In this document: one piece after another, positions 5,692 through 12,803 of the stretch | How the letters are laid out: the number at the start of each line of letters is the position of its first letter | How positions within the stretch are numbered: the first letter of the stretch is position 1 | Virus record (IMG/VR): IMGVR_UViG_3300024264_002659 | Span: 1-42,309 of that record | Length of the DNA stretch: 42,309 nt | Reading direction: 5' to 3' (one strand) | Source: a virus | Translations under genes and position numbers: made by a program | Notes under the pieces: model-generated | Seen by the model: the letters and a program-made list of their open reading frames with translations, nothing else | The model's database searches: none | Told to the model about the DNA's origin: nothing

Positions 5692-5697
5692 TATAAT
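5692..5697 (+). promoter_or_regulatory. Probable -10 box of the tRNA operon
   Basis: A perfect TATAAT lies 9 nt before tRNA-Thr, placing the transcript start 2-4 nt before the mature 5' end. No good -35 hexamer is visible (the best-placed sequence is ACTTAA), so an activator or weak promoter is possible. The gap 5537-5706 holds no convincing gene; a 17-residue minus frame at 5580-5633 is too short to support. Confidence 0.5.
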
Positions 5698-5706
5698 TAC
5701 TGTGAC

Positions 5707-5782
5707 GCCGCTTTAGCTCATTAGGTAGAGCAACTGATTTGTAATCAGTAGGTGCCCAGTTCGAATCCGGGAAGCGGCACCA
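5707..5782 (+). tRNA. tRNA-Thr (anticodon TGT)
   Basis: A full cloverleaf of 76 nt. Acceptor GCCGCTT pairs with AAGCGGC, the discriminator is A, and CCA is encoded. The anticodon TGT is at 5740-5742 in loop TTTGTAA, and the T-loop GTTCGAATC is standard. It reads ACA codons. Confidence 0.95.
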
Positions 5783-5854
5783 CAAATACCAAATTCACCG
5801 TTATTACCATTTACACCAAAATAGTCAATGGTATCAGCAGAGTTTGGTTGGTTT

Positions 5855-5930
5855 GGGGGATTAGCTCATCTGGGAGAGCGCCTGATTTGCATTCAGGAGG
5901 TGGCTGGTTCGAGTCCAGTATCCTCCACCA
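5855..5930 (+). tRNA. tRNA-Ala (anticodon TGC)
   Basis: A full cloverleaf of 76 nt with acceptor GGGGGAT/ATCCTCC, anticodon TGC at 5888-5890 flanked by a CCTGA/TCAGG stem, standard T-loop GTTCGAGTC, and encoded CCA. It reads GCA and wobble codons. Confidence 0.95.
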
Positions 5931-5932
5931 AA

Positions 5933-6007
5933 GGTCCCTTCGTCTATCGGTTAGGACACGTGGTTTTCATCCTCGAAAGAGGGGTTCGACTCCCCTAGGG
6001 ACCGCCA
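5933..6007 (+). tRNA. tRNA-Glu (anticodon TTC)
   Basis: A 75-nt tRNA with acceptor GGTCCCT/AGGGACC, anticodon TTC at 5966-5968, T-loop GTTCGACTC and encoded CCA. The anticodon stem CGTGG/CCTCG carries a central T-T mismatch, a mild oddity. It begins 2 nt after the tRNA-Ala CCA, so processing must cut a very short spacer. Confidence 0.93.
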
Positions 6008-6017
6008 AGTACATAGT

Positions 6018-6094
6018 GGGGGTGTAGCTCAGTTGGTTAGAGCGATCGCCTGTCACGCGATAGGTCGAGGGTTCGAGTCCCTTCACTCCCGCCA
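6018..6094 (+). tRNA. tRNA-Asp (anticodon GTC)
   Basis: A 77-nt cloverleaf with acceptor GGGGGTG/CACTCCC, anticodon GTC at 6052-6054 in loop CTGTCAC with stem ATCGC/GCGAT, T-loop GTTCGAGTC and encoded CCA. Confidence 0.95.
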
Positions 6095-6100
6095 CTTTAT

Positions 6101-6177
6101 GTGCCCGTAGTTCAGTTGGATAGAATACGAGTTTCCTAAACTTGGGGTCGGAGGTTCGAATCCTTCCGGGCACACCA
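6101..6177 (+). tRNA. tRNA-Arg (anticodon CCT)
   Basis: A 77-nt cloverleaf with acceptor GTGCCCG/CGGGCAC, anticodon CCT at 6135-6137 in loop TTCCTAA, T-loop GTTCGAATC and encoded CCA. It decodes AGG, which occurs often as Arg in the phage genes here. A small inverted repeat (ACACAAT/ATTGTGT, 6181-6199) follows and may stop or trim the tRNA transcript. Confidence 0.95.
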
Positions 6178-6197
6178 AAAACACAATAATTAATTGT

Positions 6198-6500
6198 GTG
6201 AAGAAATTTTATTCTATAAAGTTGAAACAGTTCAAGGAGAACATACCACCCGCACTAGCAGAGACAATGTTGCTGGATGAATCCAAATTGGTCAAGTATC
6301 TCTGGAAACACAAGGCACTAGAGTTTAGATATCCCGAGCACAAGGGTAGACTAGACTTGTATGCGGATGAGAAGTATCTCGTAGTAGGCAAGTTAAAATA
6401 TCCACACATGTTTGGTAATAGGAAAAGAATGGGATTTATGGAACTATACATAGTGCATAGGATTAACCAAAGGTTGAGTATAGGAAAAGGAAGCACCTAA
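6198..6500 (+). CDS. Hypothetical protein, 100 residues
   Basis: Not recognised. It uses a GTG start inside the inverted repeat that follows the tRNA cluster; no strong Shine-Dalgarno sequence is present, and a later ATG at residue 24 is possible. The protein is basic with mixed helix and strand predicted by eye (LEFRYPEHKGRLDLYADEKY then a basic GNRKRMG loop). Its stop overlaps the next start (TAATG at 6498-6502), so it is translationally coupled to the SGNH-like gene. Confidence 0.55.
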   Translation: MKKFYSIKLKQFKENIPPALAETMLLDESKLVKYLWKHKALEFRYPEHKGRLDLYADEKYLVVGKLKYPHMFGNRKRMGFMELYIVHRINQRLSIGKGST

Positions 6501-7219
6501 TGGAGTTTGGACACTACAACGATAAGCGATTGCCTCCCATTTCCCCAGTCCCTCAAAACGACGGAGCGACGTATACACTGAACTCACATGGTTACAGATG
6601 TCCGGAATGGTCTCCTATGCCTGATGGCAAGAAGAACGTGGTTATACTAGGATGTTCACACACGTTCGGACAAGGACTCAATGACGACGAACACTGGGCA
6701 CACATCATATCCCAACACAACACCAAACGTCTCAGGTACTGGAATCTAGGTTCGCCTGGAGCAAGTTGTGACTTGGTTGTACGGGTATTGTATGGTTGTG
6801 AGAAGATCATAGACCCGCGGCTGATAATCGTTTGTTGGCCTGAACGTAGCAGGAGAGAAAAGATGTTGACCGAATATACAGTCAACCTAAATGGCAGAGA
6901 CGAGTACCTGCGATACGAGACGGACGAGACGGACCAACAGAACTTCCTCAAGAATGTTTTCTTCGTAGAGAAGTACGCCGAACGTATGGATTGCAAGACT
7001 TTCCACTGTTTCTCAGCAGACTCCTATCACGAGGGTTTGAATGTAGAACACATCCTAAAAGAACAGACACTGACCAATTGTTGGCCATGGTGGGACAAGT
7101 ATAAGCAGAGAGAATTGCATTTAGGAACAAAGGCCAGGGACGGCCTGCACCACGGCATCGAGCATCATCAAAGATTTGCTGAACTGTTCCTGGAAAGATT
7201 TAGATCCAAACTGAAGTAA
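6500..7219 (+). CDS. SGNH/GDSL-like hydrolase family protein
   Basis: The 239-residue protein has the SGNH layout. Block I is GCSHTFGQG (residues 51-59) with nucleophile Ser53, a glycine/asparagine block is NLGSPGAS (82-89), and a C-terminal DGLHHG segment (214-219) can supply the Asp and His. SGNH enzymes are esterases or acyltransferases acting on acetylated sugars or lipids. With glycan-modification genes nearby, adding or removing O-acyl groups on a polysaccharide is a reasonable inference. Its last 52 nt overlap the converging radical SAM gene. Confidence 0.75.
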   Translation: MEFGHYNDKRLPPISPVPQNDGATYTLNSHGYRCPEWSPMPDGKKNVVILGCSHTFGQGLNDDEHWAHIISQHNTKRLRYWNLGSPGASCDLVVRVLYGCEKIIDPRLIIVCWPERSRREKMLTEYTVNLNGRDEYLRYETDETDQQNFLKNVFFVEKYAERMDCKTFHCFSADSYHEGLNVEHILKEQTLTNCWPWWDKYKQRELHLGTKARDGLHHGIEHHQRFAELFLERFRSKLK

Positions 7220-8190
7220 TCATCGATAGTAATATTACGTAATGCATCCTGCCTCTTAATAAATGCTTCCAGTTGTTCACTGTTGTCGTCGTCCACGGCT
7301 ATATCTTCCGGAGACACGTGTTTTGCGACAGTAGTGAATTTGTTTTTATATCTGACGTTCAACACACTCGGTTTATTCAAGAAAGCCCAGTCATGAGGTA
7401 TGTCCGTGTTTTTTGCATAGTCAATTATCTCAGGCAAATTCCCTACGTTTAAACAACTGACCGTGGTCCAGAAATCTAGTTGTAGTAACTTGTATTTTTC
7501 TCGTAGTTCTTTATAGGCATCAACTGTTTTTTTGTAGTCTTTCCATTTGATCGGCCACCTGGTGTAGTCATGTACATTGCCTATGCCGTCTAGGCTCATG
7601 GTGACTATAACCATTATATTTCTCTTAAGAACATGTTCGATTTCTTTGATCATTCTAGAACCATTGGTGTTCATCCTTACTATCTTTGTGTTTGCAGGCA
7701 GTCGGCCTAGCACTTTCTTGTAGTTCCTGCTGGCGGTAGGTTCTCCCCCGTTGACATCTAGCTCTGTCACTCGTTCCAATGGTAGTGTTTGAAACAAATC
7801 GTAGTTGTCAACACGTGGATAGTTTTTGGATGTTAGACTACCTATCTTTGTGCTGAGTCCGGCGGTACATGATTGGCAAGCACTGTTGCACACGTTGTCT
7901 AATACACCACCTACTATGAGGTAGTCCTTGCGTATTGGATACAACATCTTGTGTCTGTCTATGCTGTTGGTCCTTATACTCTCACCTTTGACACGTTCAG
8001 ACTGTTCACATCTCGTACACTCGTCGGGCCATTTGTCCTCTGACATTGTGTCCTTGATATTTTTTATCCATTCACTGTTTTCCATTTCTTCAAAATTTCT
8101 AAAGCCTTTTGCATCGACCATGTGTCCGCACTTGCCCACAGAACCATTTTGATTAAGTCTCACAAAATGATCAAGCCTGGGACAAAACAT
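7168..8190 (-). CDS. Twitch/SPASM-type radical SAM protein
   Basis: A radical SAM enzyme of 340 residues. The cluster motif CNSACQSC (about residues 101-108) is the CxxxCxxC that binds the [4Fe-4S]/S-adenosylmethionine centre, followed by a VNGGEPT motif. An N-terminal cysteine set (CPRLDHF...CGHMV, DECTRCE) could bind extra iron or zinc. An upstream GTG at 8214 is possible, but the ATG at 8190 has AAAGG at the right distance. It is the last gene of an operon running from 11555. Substrate is unknown; such phage enzymes often sit beside glycan genes. Confidence 0.85.
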   Translation of the reverse strand: MFCPRLDHFVRLNQNGSVGKCGHMVDAKGFRNFEEMENSEWIKNIKDTMSEDKWPDECTRCEQSERVKGESIRTNSIDRHKMLYPIRKDYLIVGGVLDNVCNSACQSCTAGLSTKIGSLTSKNYPRVDNYDLFQTLPLERVTELDVNGGEPTASRNYKKVLGRLPANTKIVRMNTNGSRMIKEIEHVLKRNIMVIVTMSLDGIGNVHDYTRWPIKWKDYKKTVDAYKELREKYKLLQLDFWTTVSCLNVGNLPEIIDYAKNTDIPHDWAFLNKPSVLNVRYKNKFTTVAKHVSPEDIAVDDDNSEQLEAFIKRQDALRNITIDDYFSLDLNLSRNSSANL

Positions 8191-8704
8191 TTCGATACCT
8201 TTCAATAAGTTCACCCAGTTCGAGTGTTTGGTTGTAGTGCTTTGTTATTTCATGGTCCACATCGAGAAATGATTTTAATAACGGCACATGTTGGTTTATG
8301 TCGTTGCTATTTTTTTTGTGTACACTTGTTATTTGCTTTATGTAATCAAAAGGCCGTATGGTTATCTCACCTTTGTAAAACTTATACAGATGCAACAACC
8401 ACAGGTATTGTGGTGCGAAATGTCTGTCAACTAATTTGCCTTGTTGGATTAGTTCCCAGATATCTCTAACATCTCGATTGTTATGTCTGCAATATTCGTT
8501 GACCCCAGACACAAAACGATGCTCCGGGTTTCTGATCATCACATCTATGTGATCACAGTTTGTGATTTCCTCGTTAACATATTTCTTATCACACACTGAC
8601 ATCAGTGTGGTGTGGCCCACTCTAAATATTGGATAGATTGTGTGAGGACCTACTTTTACAACTATGCAATCTGTAGTCAATATTTTATTCCATTGTGTGA
8701 TCAT
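8171..8704 (-). CDS. Sulfotransferase-like protein
   Basis: The 177-residue protein carries the two PAPS-binding signatures of the Sulfotransfer_2 type. A 5'-phosphosulfate-like stretch FRVGHTTLM lies at 27-35 and the 3'-phosphate motif RNPEHRFVSG at 58-67. The rest fits a short sulfotransferase, though it is smaller than the usual 220-300 residues. It would sulfate a sugar or lipid. It overlaps the upstream radical SAM gene by 20 nt and the downstream one by about 20 nt, so it is co-translated with two radical SAM enzymes. Confidence 0.7.
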   Translation of the reverse strand: MITQWNKILTTDCIVVKVGPHTIYPIFRVGHTTLMSVCDKKYVNEEITNCDHIDVMIRNPEHRFVSGVNEYCRHNNRDVRDIWELIQQGKLVDRHFAPQYLWLLHLYKFYKGEITIRPFDYIKQITSVHKKNSNDINQHVPLLKSFLDVDHEITKHYNQTLELGELIERYRNVLSQA

Positions 8705-9854
8705 CGAGCTCCTTGAATAATTGAGGGAATGTCGTTCTACTGTCTTGATTCCTTCTTCTATCCATTATTTCTATCTCAGAATAAAACTTTTTAATATCTT
8801 TTTCAAAATTAGTTGTTGTATAATATTTTATAAGATTCTCAAAACTGTTCTTCAAATATCCTTGTGGTTTTTTCTTTAACCTATCTTTTAAATTTTGTAA
8901 AATATTATCTAACATCACTTGCGGGAGGTTCAGTATGTTTAAATGTTTGGCAATGTAAAGTGGTCCTATCACGAAACTATTATCATGAAATCCTTTTTGT
9001 TTAAGAAAATCTATGCAGTCAAAAATGCTTTTGTAGTTTAATATAAAATGTAACATGTTAAAGTTTATCTTGTGACCCAATTTTTTTATTGTCCCTAGGT
9101 TCGTGACAAAATCTTTCCAACTTCCGAGGTGTCTGATGTATTCATATTCTTTCTCAATTGATTCAACGCTAACTGTCCAGTGTACATTTTCAAATGAGCA
9201 TAGCAAATCAAATATTCCGGTACTGGTTGTACTTAGATTTGTGTTAATTCTTATACTACATCCGGGATTTTTATCTTTAAGCAGTGTCAAAAATTCGTAG
9301 TTCTCCTTCATCAGCATGGGCTCACCGCCTGCGAGATACACGTTCTCGAGTCCACTTATGTTTTTAAAAACAAAATCTTTTACCTCTTGTCTTGCTTCCT
9401 TGTTGGATTTGACTTTTTCCCCTAGCTCTTGTGCCCACTTGCTACTGTACTCCGGGCCACAATACACACAGGCCTGGTTGCAAGAGTTGGTCCAACGTAG
9501 GTCGACATGCTTGAGGGAAAAGTTGTTGACATCATCATACAATGTTAGATTGGTCTTTGCTCCGATTTCTTTGAGATAGTAGAGCCTACTACTGATACTG
9601 CTTAAATTAGTTGTGTTTTTCTCTTGCAGGTAACACCCTTCACAGTTAGCAGGCATTTTATCCTTTAACATTGATTGTTTCAACTCTATGTTTTTTTTGC
9701 CATGAACAATGTTTTTTATGTTTGTCTTGTTTATGGTTCCGAGGTTGGTCCTAGAAATGATACAGTTCTTGACAGTGCCACTTGGCTCGAGCTCAAACCC
9801 TGTCCACGGCAAAGTGCAGATACTTTTGTTTTTTAAAAGATCTTTGGCGTCCAC
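8685..9854 (-). CDS. Twitch/SPASM-type radical SAM protein
   Basis: A 389-residue radical SAM enzyme with CNQACVYC at residues 125-132 (CxxxCxxC), an LAGGEPM motif about 50 residues later, and an N-terminal cysteine set (ICTLPW, KNC, NCEGC) typical of phage twitch-domain proteins. It starts with GTG sharing one base with the SDR stop (TAGTG). Codon use is more AT-rich than its neighbours. Its substrate is unknown. It sits in the operon with the sulfotransferase and SDR genes. Confidence 0.87.
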   Translation of the reverse strand: MDAKDLLKNKSICTLPWTGFELEPSGTVKNCIISRTNLGTINKTNIKNIVHGKKNIELKQSMLKDKMPANCEGCYLQEKNTTNLSSISSRLYYLKEIGAKTNLTLYDDVNNFSLKHVDLRWTNSCNQACVYCGPEYSSKWAQELGEKVKSNKEARQEVKDFVFKNISGLENVYLAGGEPMLMKENYEFLTLLKDKNPGCSIRINTNLSTTSTGIFDLLCSFENVHWTVSVESIEKEYEYIRHLGSWKDFVTNLGTIKKLGHKINFNMLHFILNYKSIFDCIDFLKQKGFHDNSFVIGPLYIAKHLNILNLPQVMLDNILQNLKDRLKKKPQGYLKNSFENLIKYYTTTNFEKDIKKFYSEIEIMDRRRNQDSRTTFPQLFKELDDHTME

Positions 9855-10363
9855 TATATTGTGTCCTGTTGTGCCAGCACCTGTTCCACATACGCTTCAG
9901 CGGATATGCTGTCAGGGTCGCTGAAAGTCTGTGTGTTGACACTACCTGGACGAATCAACTTCATCCTGGTGTTGCTAGGTTGGGAATCGAGTTGTTGATG
10001 TGCAAGTTCCAAGGCCATTTTTTGATTACGGTATTGCATGGACTCCCTCATGGTCAGCCCGTTAATCGGCTGGTCATCCTTCCATTCACATACACGTGTT
10101 GATATGTTCCATATGTGATGTGTCTCTTCGCTATATTGCCATCTGTGCCACACCTCGAACAGCAGTTCCGTCTGTGCGTAAAAACTTATGGCGTTGTTGA
10201 TCAGCATGTCACAGGGTTCTATCAGACTGGCCGTGTGTGCAGTCCTCCTGATGTTCTCCCCATCACTCCGGGATATGCCCACTATCTCGTGTCCACGTGC
10301 AGACAACTGTTCCGCAAACGCTCGGCCGATTCCTTTTCTGTGTCCAGTTATTGCTATCTTCAT
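9854..10363 (-). CDS. Short-chain dehydrogenase/reductase
   Basis: An NAD(P)-dependent oxidoreductase of the classical SDR fold. Cofactor motif TGHRKGIG is at residues 6-13, NNA at 56-58, the catalytic YRNQK pair Tyr111/Lys115 follows, and the RPG turn comes after. At 169 residues it is compact compared with the usual 240-260, lacking much of the region between NNA and the active site. It overlaps both neighbours (ATGA and TAGTG). It probably oxidises or epimerises a sugar or lipid intermediate handled by the adjacent enzymes. Confidence 0.85.
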   Translation of the reverse strand: MKIAITGHRKGIGRAFAEQLSARGHEIVGISRSDGENIRRTAHTASLIEPCDMLINNAISFYAQTELLFEVWHRWQYSEETHHIWNISTRVCEWKDDQPINGLTMRESMQYRNQKMALELAHQQLDSQPSNTRMKLIRPGSVNTQTFSDPDSISAEAYVEQVLAQQDTI

Positions 10364-11391
10364 CTATCACTATTTAAAGTTGGCACTTCTACTATGGGAT
10401 CTTTTTCAAATCCCAGGTACGATTTTACCTGTTCCAATCTAGATTGGTAGTCGTTGTGTAAAGGATGTTCCGGACTGAATATGTTCATCTGATCGAAGTT
10501 GTCGAACACGTTCCAGTCCTCCATTTTGTTCAACCAGACCCTATCAGCACCGTACTGCTTGCCTAGGTGAATTATGTCTTCCATCTCATGGTAGTTGTCC
10601 TTCTGCACCACGAAGTGCAGTATGAACCTGAAGCCATGCTTCCGCTTCTGCTCGGCCATGCATTCCAACCCTTCTAGGATCTTTTCCCACTTACCGCCCA
10701 ATCTAAGTTTCTCATATGTTTCTTTGGTCGCTCCGTCTATGCTGACTCCCAGTTCCTGCAGGTTGTTGATCACATAAGGAACTCGGGCATGGAACTCCTT
10801 GAACATCAGTCCGTTGGTCAGTATGCTGTACTTGATGTTGTCTTTTCCGGGCGTCTGCTCCATGAAGTGTCTGTACACATGCGAAGCGAAAGGATCACCG
10901 TCGGAACCTATGTGTACCTGTATGGGGTGTTTGTAGTCGTGCAACCATTTGTTTATTTTGTCCGCGAGTCGTATGCCCAGGTCATATGCCGAACCCTCCT
11001 TGTGGAAGATCATGCCCTTTCTACAACTAGGACACCTCAGGTTGCAACTGTCATCGATGGCGAGTCTGAGATGCTGTATGTGTCCCGGCCGGTCGTGTAA
11101 CACAGCACCCGACTTGATGTATGAACACTGATGTTCGTTGCAGTAACGATACGTGCCATCTGTTATGGAACTTTGTAGATGTTGATGTGTTTCACTGCCA
11201 ATAATATCTGTTAGTGATTTTATCTGTAGGTTTCCTATGCTCTGCGGTAACCAACTGGTACACTCACAGGCATAGCACGATCCTTGTTTGTCGATCAGGA
11301 TAGTGTCCTTGGGACGGGGACACAGATTTTTGATCTTTAAATCCTTCTGGGTGTCAATTTTGTATTGGTCGAACAGTCTCTGATTTATCAT
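10360..11391 (-). CDS. Radical SAM protein with N-terminal cysteine domain
   Basis: A 343-residue radical SAM enzyme with CNLRCPSC at residues 116-123. The usual GGEP motif is replaced by GSDGDPF. An N-terminal cysteine-rich part (LCPRP, SCYACEC, YCNEHQC) resembles an SPASM-type auxiliary cluster placed before the core. It overlaps the preceding 55-residue gene and following SDR by ATGA junctions. The architecture suggests an enzyme handling a peptide or sugar substrate; nothing identifies which. Confidence 0.85.
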   Translation of the reverse strand: MINQRLFDQYKIDTQKDLKIKNLCPRPKDTILIDKQGSCYACECTSWLPQSIGNLQIKSLTDIIGSETHQHLQSSITDGTYRYCNEHQCSYIKSGAVLHDRPGHIQHLRLAIDDSCNLRCPSCRKGMIFHKEGSAYDLGIRLADKINKWLHDYKHPIQVHIGSDGDPFASHVYRHFMEQTPGKDNIKYSILTNGLMFKEFHARVPYVINNLQELGVSIDGATKETYEKLRLGGKWEKILEGLECMAEQKRKHGFRFILHFVVQKDNYHEMEDIIHLGKQYGADRVWLNKMEDWNVFDNFDQMNIFSPEHPLHNDYQSRLEQVKSYLGFEKDPIVEVPTLNSDR

Positions 11392-11555
11392 TTGTCGGGA
11401 TCGGTGATCATGTCCAGCGTGAGCGGTCGTGTCTCGTCAGGCTTCTGCTCCGGCATCTGCTGTGCCTTCTTGCTCCGCCTACGCTGTTCCCGTTCGTGCT
11501 GTTTCTGTAGTTTCTTGGCACCTCTGGTGTTCTTGTAGTCGTAGTGTATGCCCAT
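11388..11555 (-). CDS. Small highly charged protein, 55 residues
   Basis: A GGAGG Shine-Dalgarno sequence lies 6 nt before the ATG. The protein (MGIHYDYKNTRGAKKLQKQH then EREQRRRSKKAQQ) is a basic helix followed by a proline-rich acidic tail. It is the first gene after a consensus promoter and heads the operon of three radical SAM genes, SDR and sulfotransferase. Function is unknown; RNA or protein binding is plausible from charge alone. Confidence 0.7.
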   Translation of the reverse strand: MGIHYDYKNTRGAKKLQKQHEREQRRRSKKAQQMPEQKPDETRPLTLDMITDPDK

Positions 11556-11579
11556 TGTGAACCTCCTTTGCTACCCGTA

Positions 11580-11608
11580 ATTATACACGCAAACGACGGT
11601 GGGGTCAA
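11580..11608 (-). promoter_or_regulatory. Consensus sigma-70 promoter of the radical SAM operon
   Basis: On the minus strand TTGACC (11603-11608) and TATAAT (11580-11585) are 17 bp apart. The predicted start is about 17 nt before the ATG at 11555, leaving room for the GGAGG site. It is divergent from the porin promoter about 30 bp away. Confidence 0.8.
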
Positions 11609-11639
11609 TTTGTTTGGTAATAAAACTTGCACTTAATGG

Positions 11640-11668
11640 TTGCAATTTTGATAAATATGCCTTACAAT
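11640..11668 (+). promoter_or_regulatory. Sigma-70-like promoter of the porin gene
   Basis: TTGCAA (11640-11645) and TACAAT (11663-11668) are 17 bp apart. The spacer contains GATAAATA (11650-11657), one mismatch from the T4-type late motif, so early and late use are both possible. The leader to the ATG at 11733 is about 57 nt. Confidence 0.6.
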
Positions 11669-11732
11669 CCAGAGCGGTCAATAGGCCATTGATCGCATTA
11701 CAATCATAATAGATACGGGAGAAAAACAATCT

Positions 11733-12671
11733 ATGAAAATGACAAAGAAGAAAGCGGCTATTGGTGTGGCGATTATCATCGCACTAGTGGCTATTTGGTC
11801 GGTTATGAAACCGGCACCGGCTGAAGCGGCCGAGATGAAAGTGTATGGTTCATTGAACTACATGCTGTCAAACAATGAGAATGCTTCAGGCGTAGCAACA
11901 TCAAAAGCGGAGAACAACGGTTCAGCGATTGGTGTTGACTTTACTAGCAACATCGCAGAGGGTATCGACGGCTTCGCCAAGTTAGAAGTGGACATCGACG
12001 CGGATGACTCTGGTTCATCACCATTTGACTCTAAACTGGCTTACGCTGGTATTGACATGGGTGACAAAGGTGTGCTATCAGCAGGAAGACAGAACTCTGT
12101 GTTCAAGGGTGCTGTTACATCTAAGACAGATGTGTTCCCAGAATTCGGCGGAAGTGCCGCACAGAAACTGTTCAGCAGAGACTCACACACAGTGGTGTAC
12201 TCGAACAGTTTGGGTGCAATCCAGGTCGACAACTTGGTAAAAGTTGACGGTTCAACTGGTAAATCTGGCGTTGACGTGTACGAGACTGCGGCTTCTATGG
12301 ACATCTCTGACTCACTAAACATCGGTGTTGCATACACGGATGACAAAGTGAACTCAGTTGAGTACATGGGTGCGGGTATCACGTTCGACCTTTCTGATGC
12401 TACAACAATCGGTTACAACCACACAATCAAAGAAGTGGAATCTACTGCTGTAGAGACCACTGCTAATGAAGTAGTTGCCTCACACCTGATCGGTGCGACA
12501 ACTTTCTCAGTTGGTTATGGTGAGATCGAGGATGGCAACAAATACACTACAGTTGGCGCTGAGAAGAAATTCGGCGAGAACTTCAGCATGTATGGTGCCT
12601 ATCAGATGACGGATGTGCCAACAGGTACAGACACAAACGACATGGCGGCTGGAATCAAGTTCACATTCTAG
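11733..12671 (+). CDS. Outer-membrane porin
   Basis: A Gram-negative general porin (Porin_4-like), 312 residues. Residues 1-33 are a signal peptide (basic MKMTKKK, hydrophobic core, APAEAA cleavage region). The mature protein begins with a KVYGSLNYML strand and continues as alternating amphipathic beta strands, for example VDFTSNIAEGIDGFAKLEVD and AYAGIDMGDKGVLSAGRQNS. It ends GIKFTF, with the terminal Phe used by the BAM assembly machinery. A GGGAG site precedes the ATG. It could replace or supplement host porins during infection, for nutrient uptake or to mask a receptor. Likely acquired from a host. Confidence 0.92.
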   Translation: MKMTKKKAAIGVAIIIALVAIWSVMKPAPAEAAEMKVYGSLNYMLSNNENASGVATSKAENNGSAIGVDFTSNIAEGIDGFAKLEVDIDADDSGSSPFDSKLAYAGIDMGDKGVLSAGRQNSVFKGAVTSKTDVFPEFGGSAAQKLFSRDSHTVVYSNSLGAIQVDNLVKVDGSTGKSGVDVYETAASMDISDSLNIGVAYTDDKVNSVEYMGAGITFDLSDATTIGYNHTIKEVESTAVETTANEVVASHLIGATTFSVGYGEIEDGNKYTTVGAEKKFGENFSMYGAYQMTDVPTGTDTNDMAAGIKFTF

Positions 12672-12731
12672 TTCCCAAACACTGTGGAGTCGGTCTAGAT
12701 CCAAAAGTTCAAGGCCGGCTTTACGCTTTTT

Positions 12732-12750
12732 AACGCTTCGCGTTATTTTT
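12732..12750 (+). terminator. Rho-independent terminator after the porin gene
   Basis: AACGC/GCGTT stem with a TTC loop followed by ATTTTT. A second arrangement pairs GCGTT with the following AAAACGC. Related TAACGCTT copies occur at 12731 and 12772. The stem is short but position and T-run support termination. Confidence 0.6.
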
Positions 12751-12770
12751 AAAAACGCATTTCCTAAAAT

Positions 12771-12798
12771 TTAACGCTTTCGCTCCGCTCCTTAAATA
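12771..12798 (+). promoter_or_regulatory. Weak candidate promoter for the 12804 cassette
   Basis: TTAACG (12771-12776) and TAAATA (12793-12798) are 16 bp apart, with the -10 only 5 nt before the ATG at 12804 and no Shine-Dalgarno. This matches the leaderless geometry seen elsewhere but the boxes are poor. Confidence 0.3.
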
Positions 12799-12803
12799 TC
12801 CCT

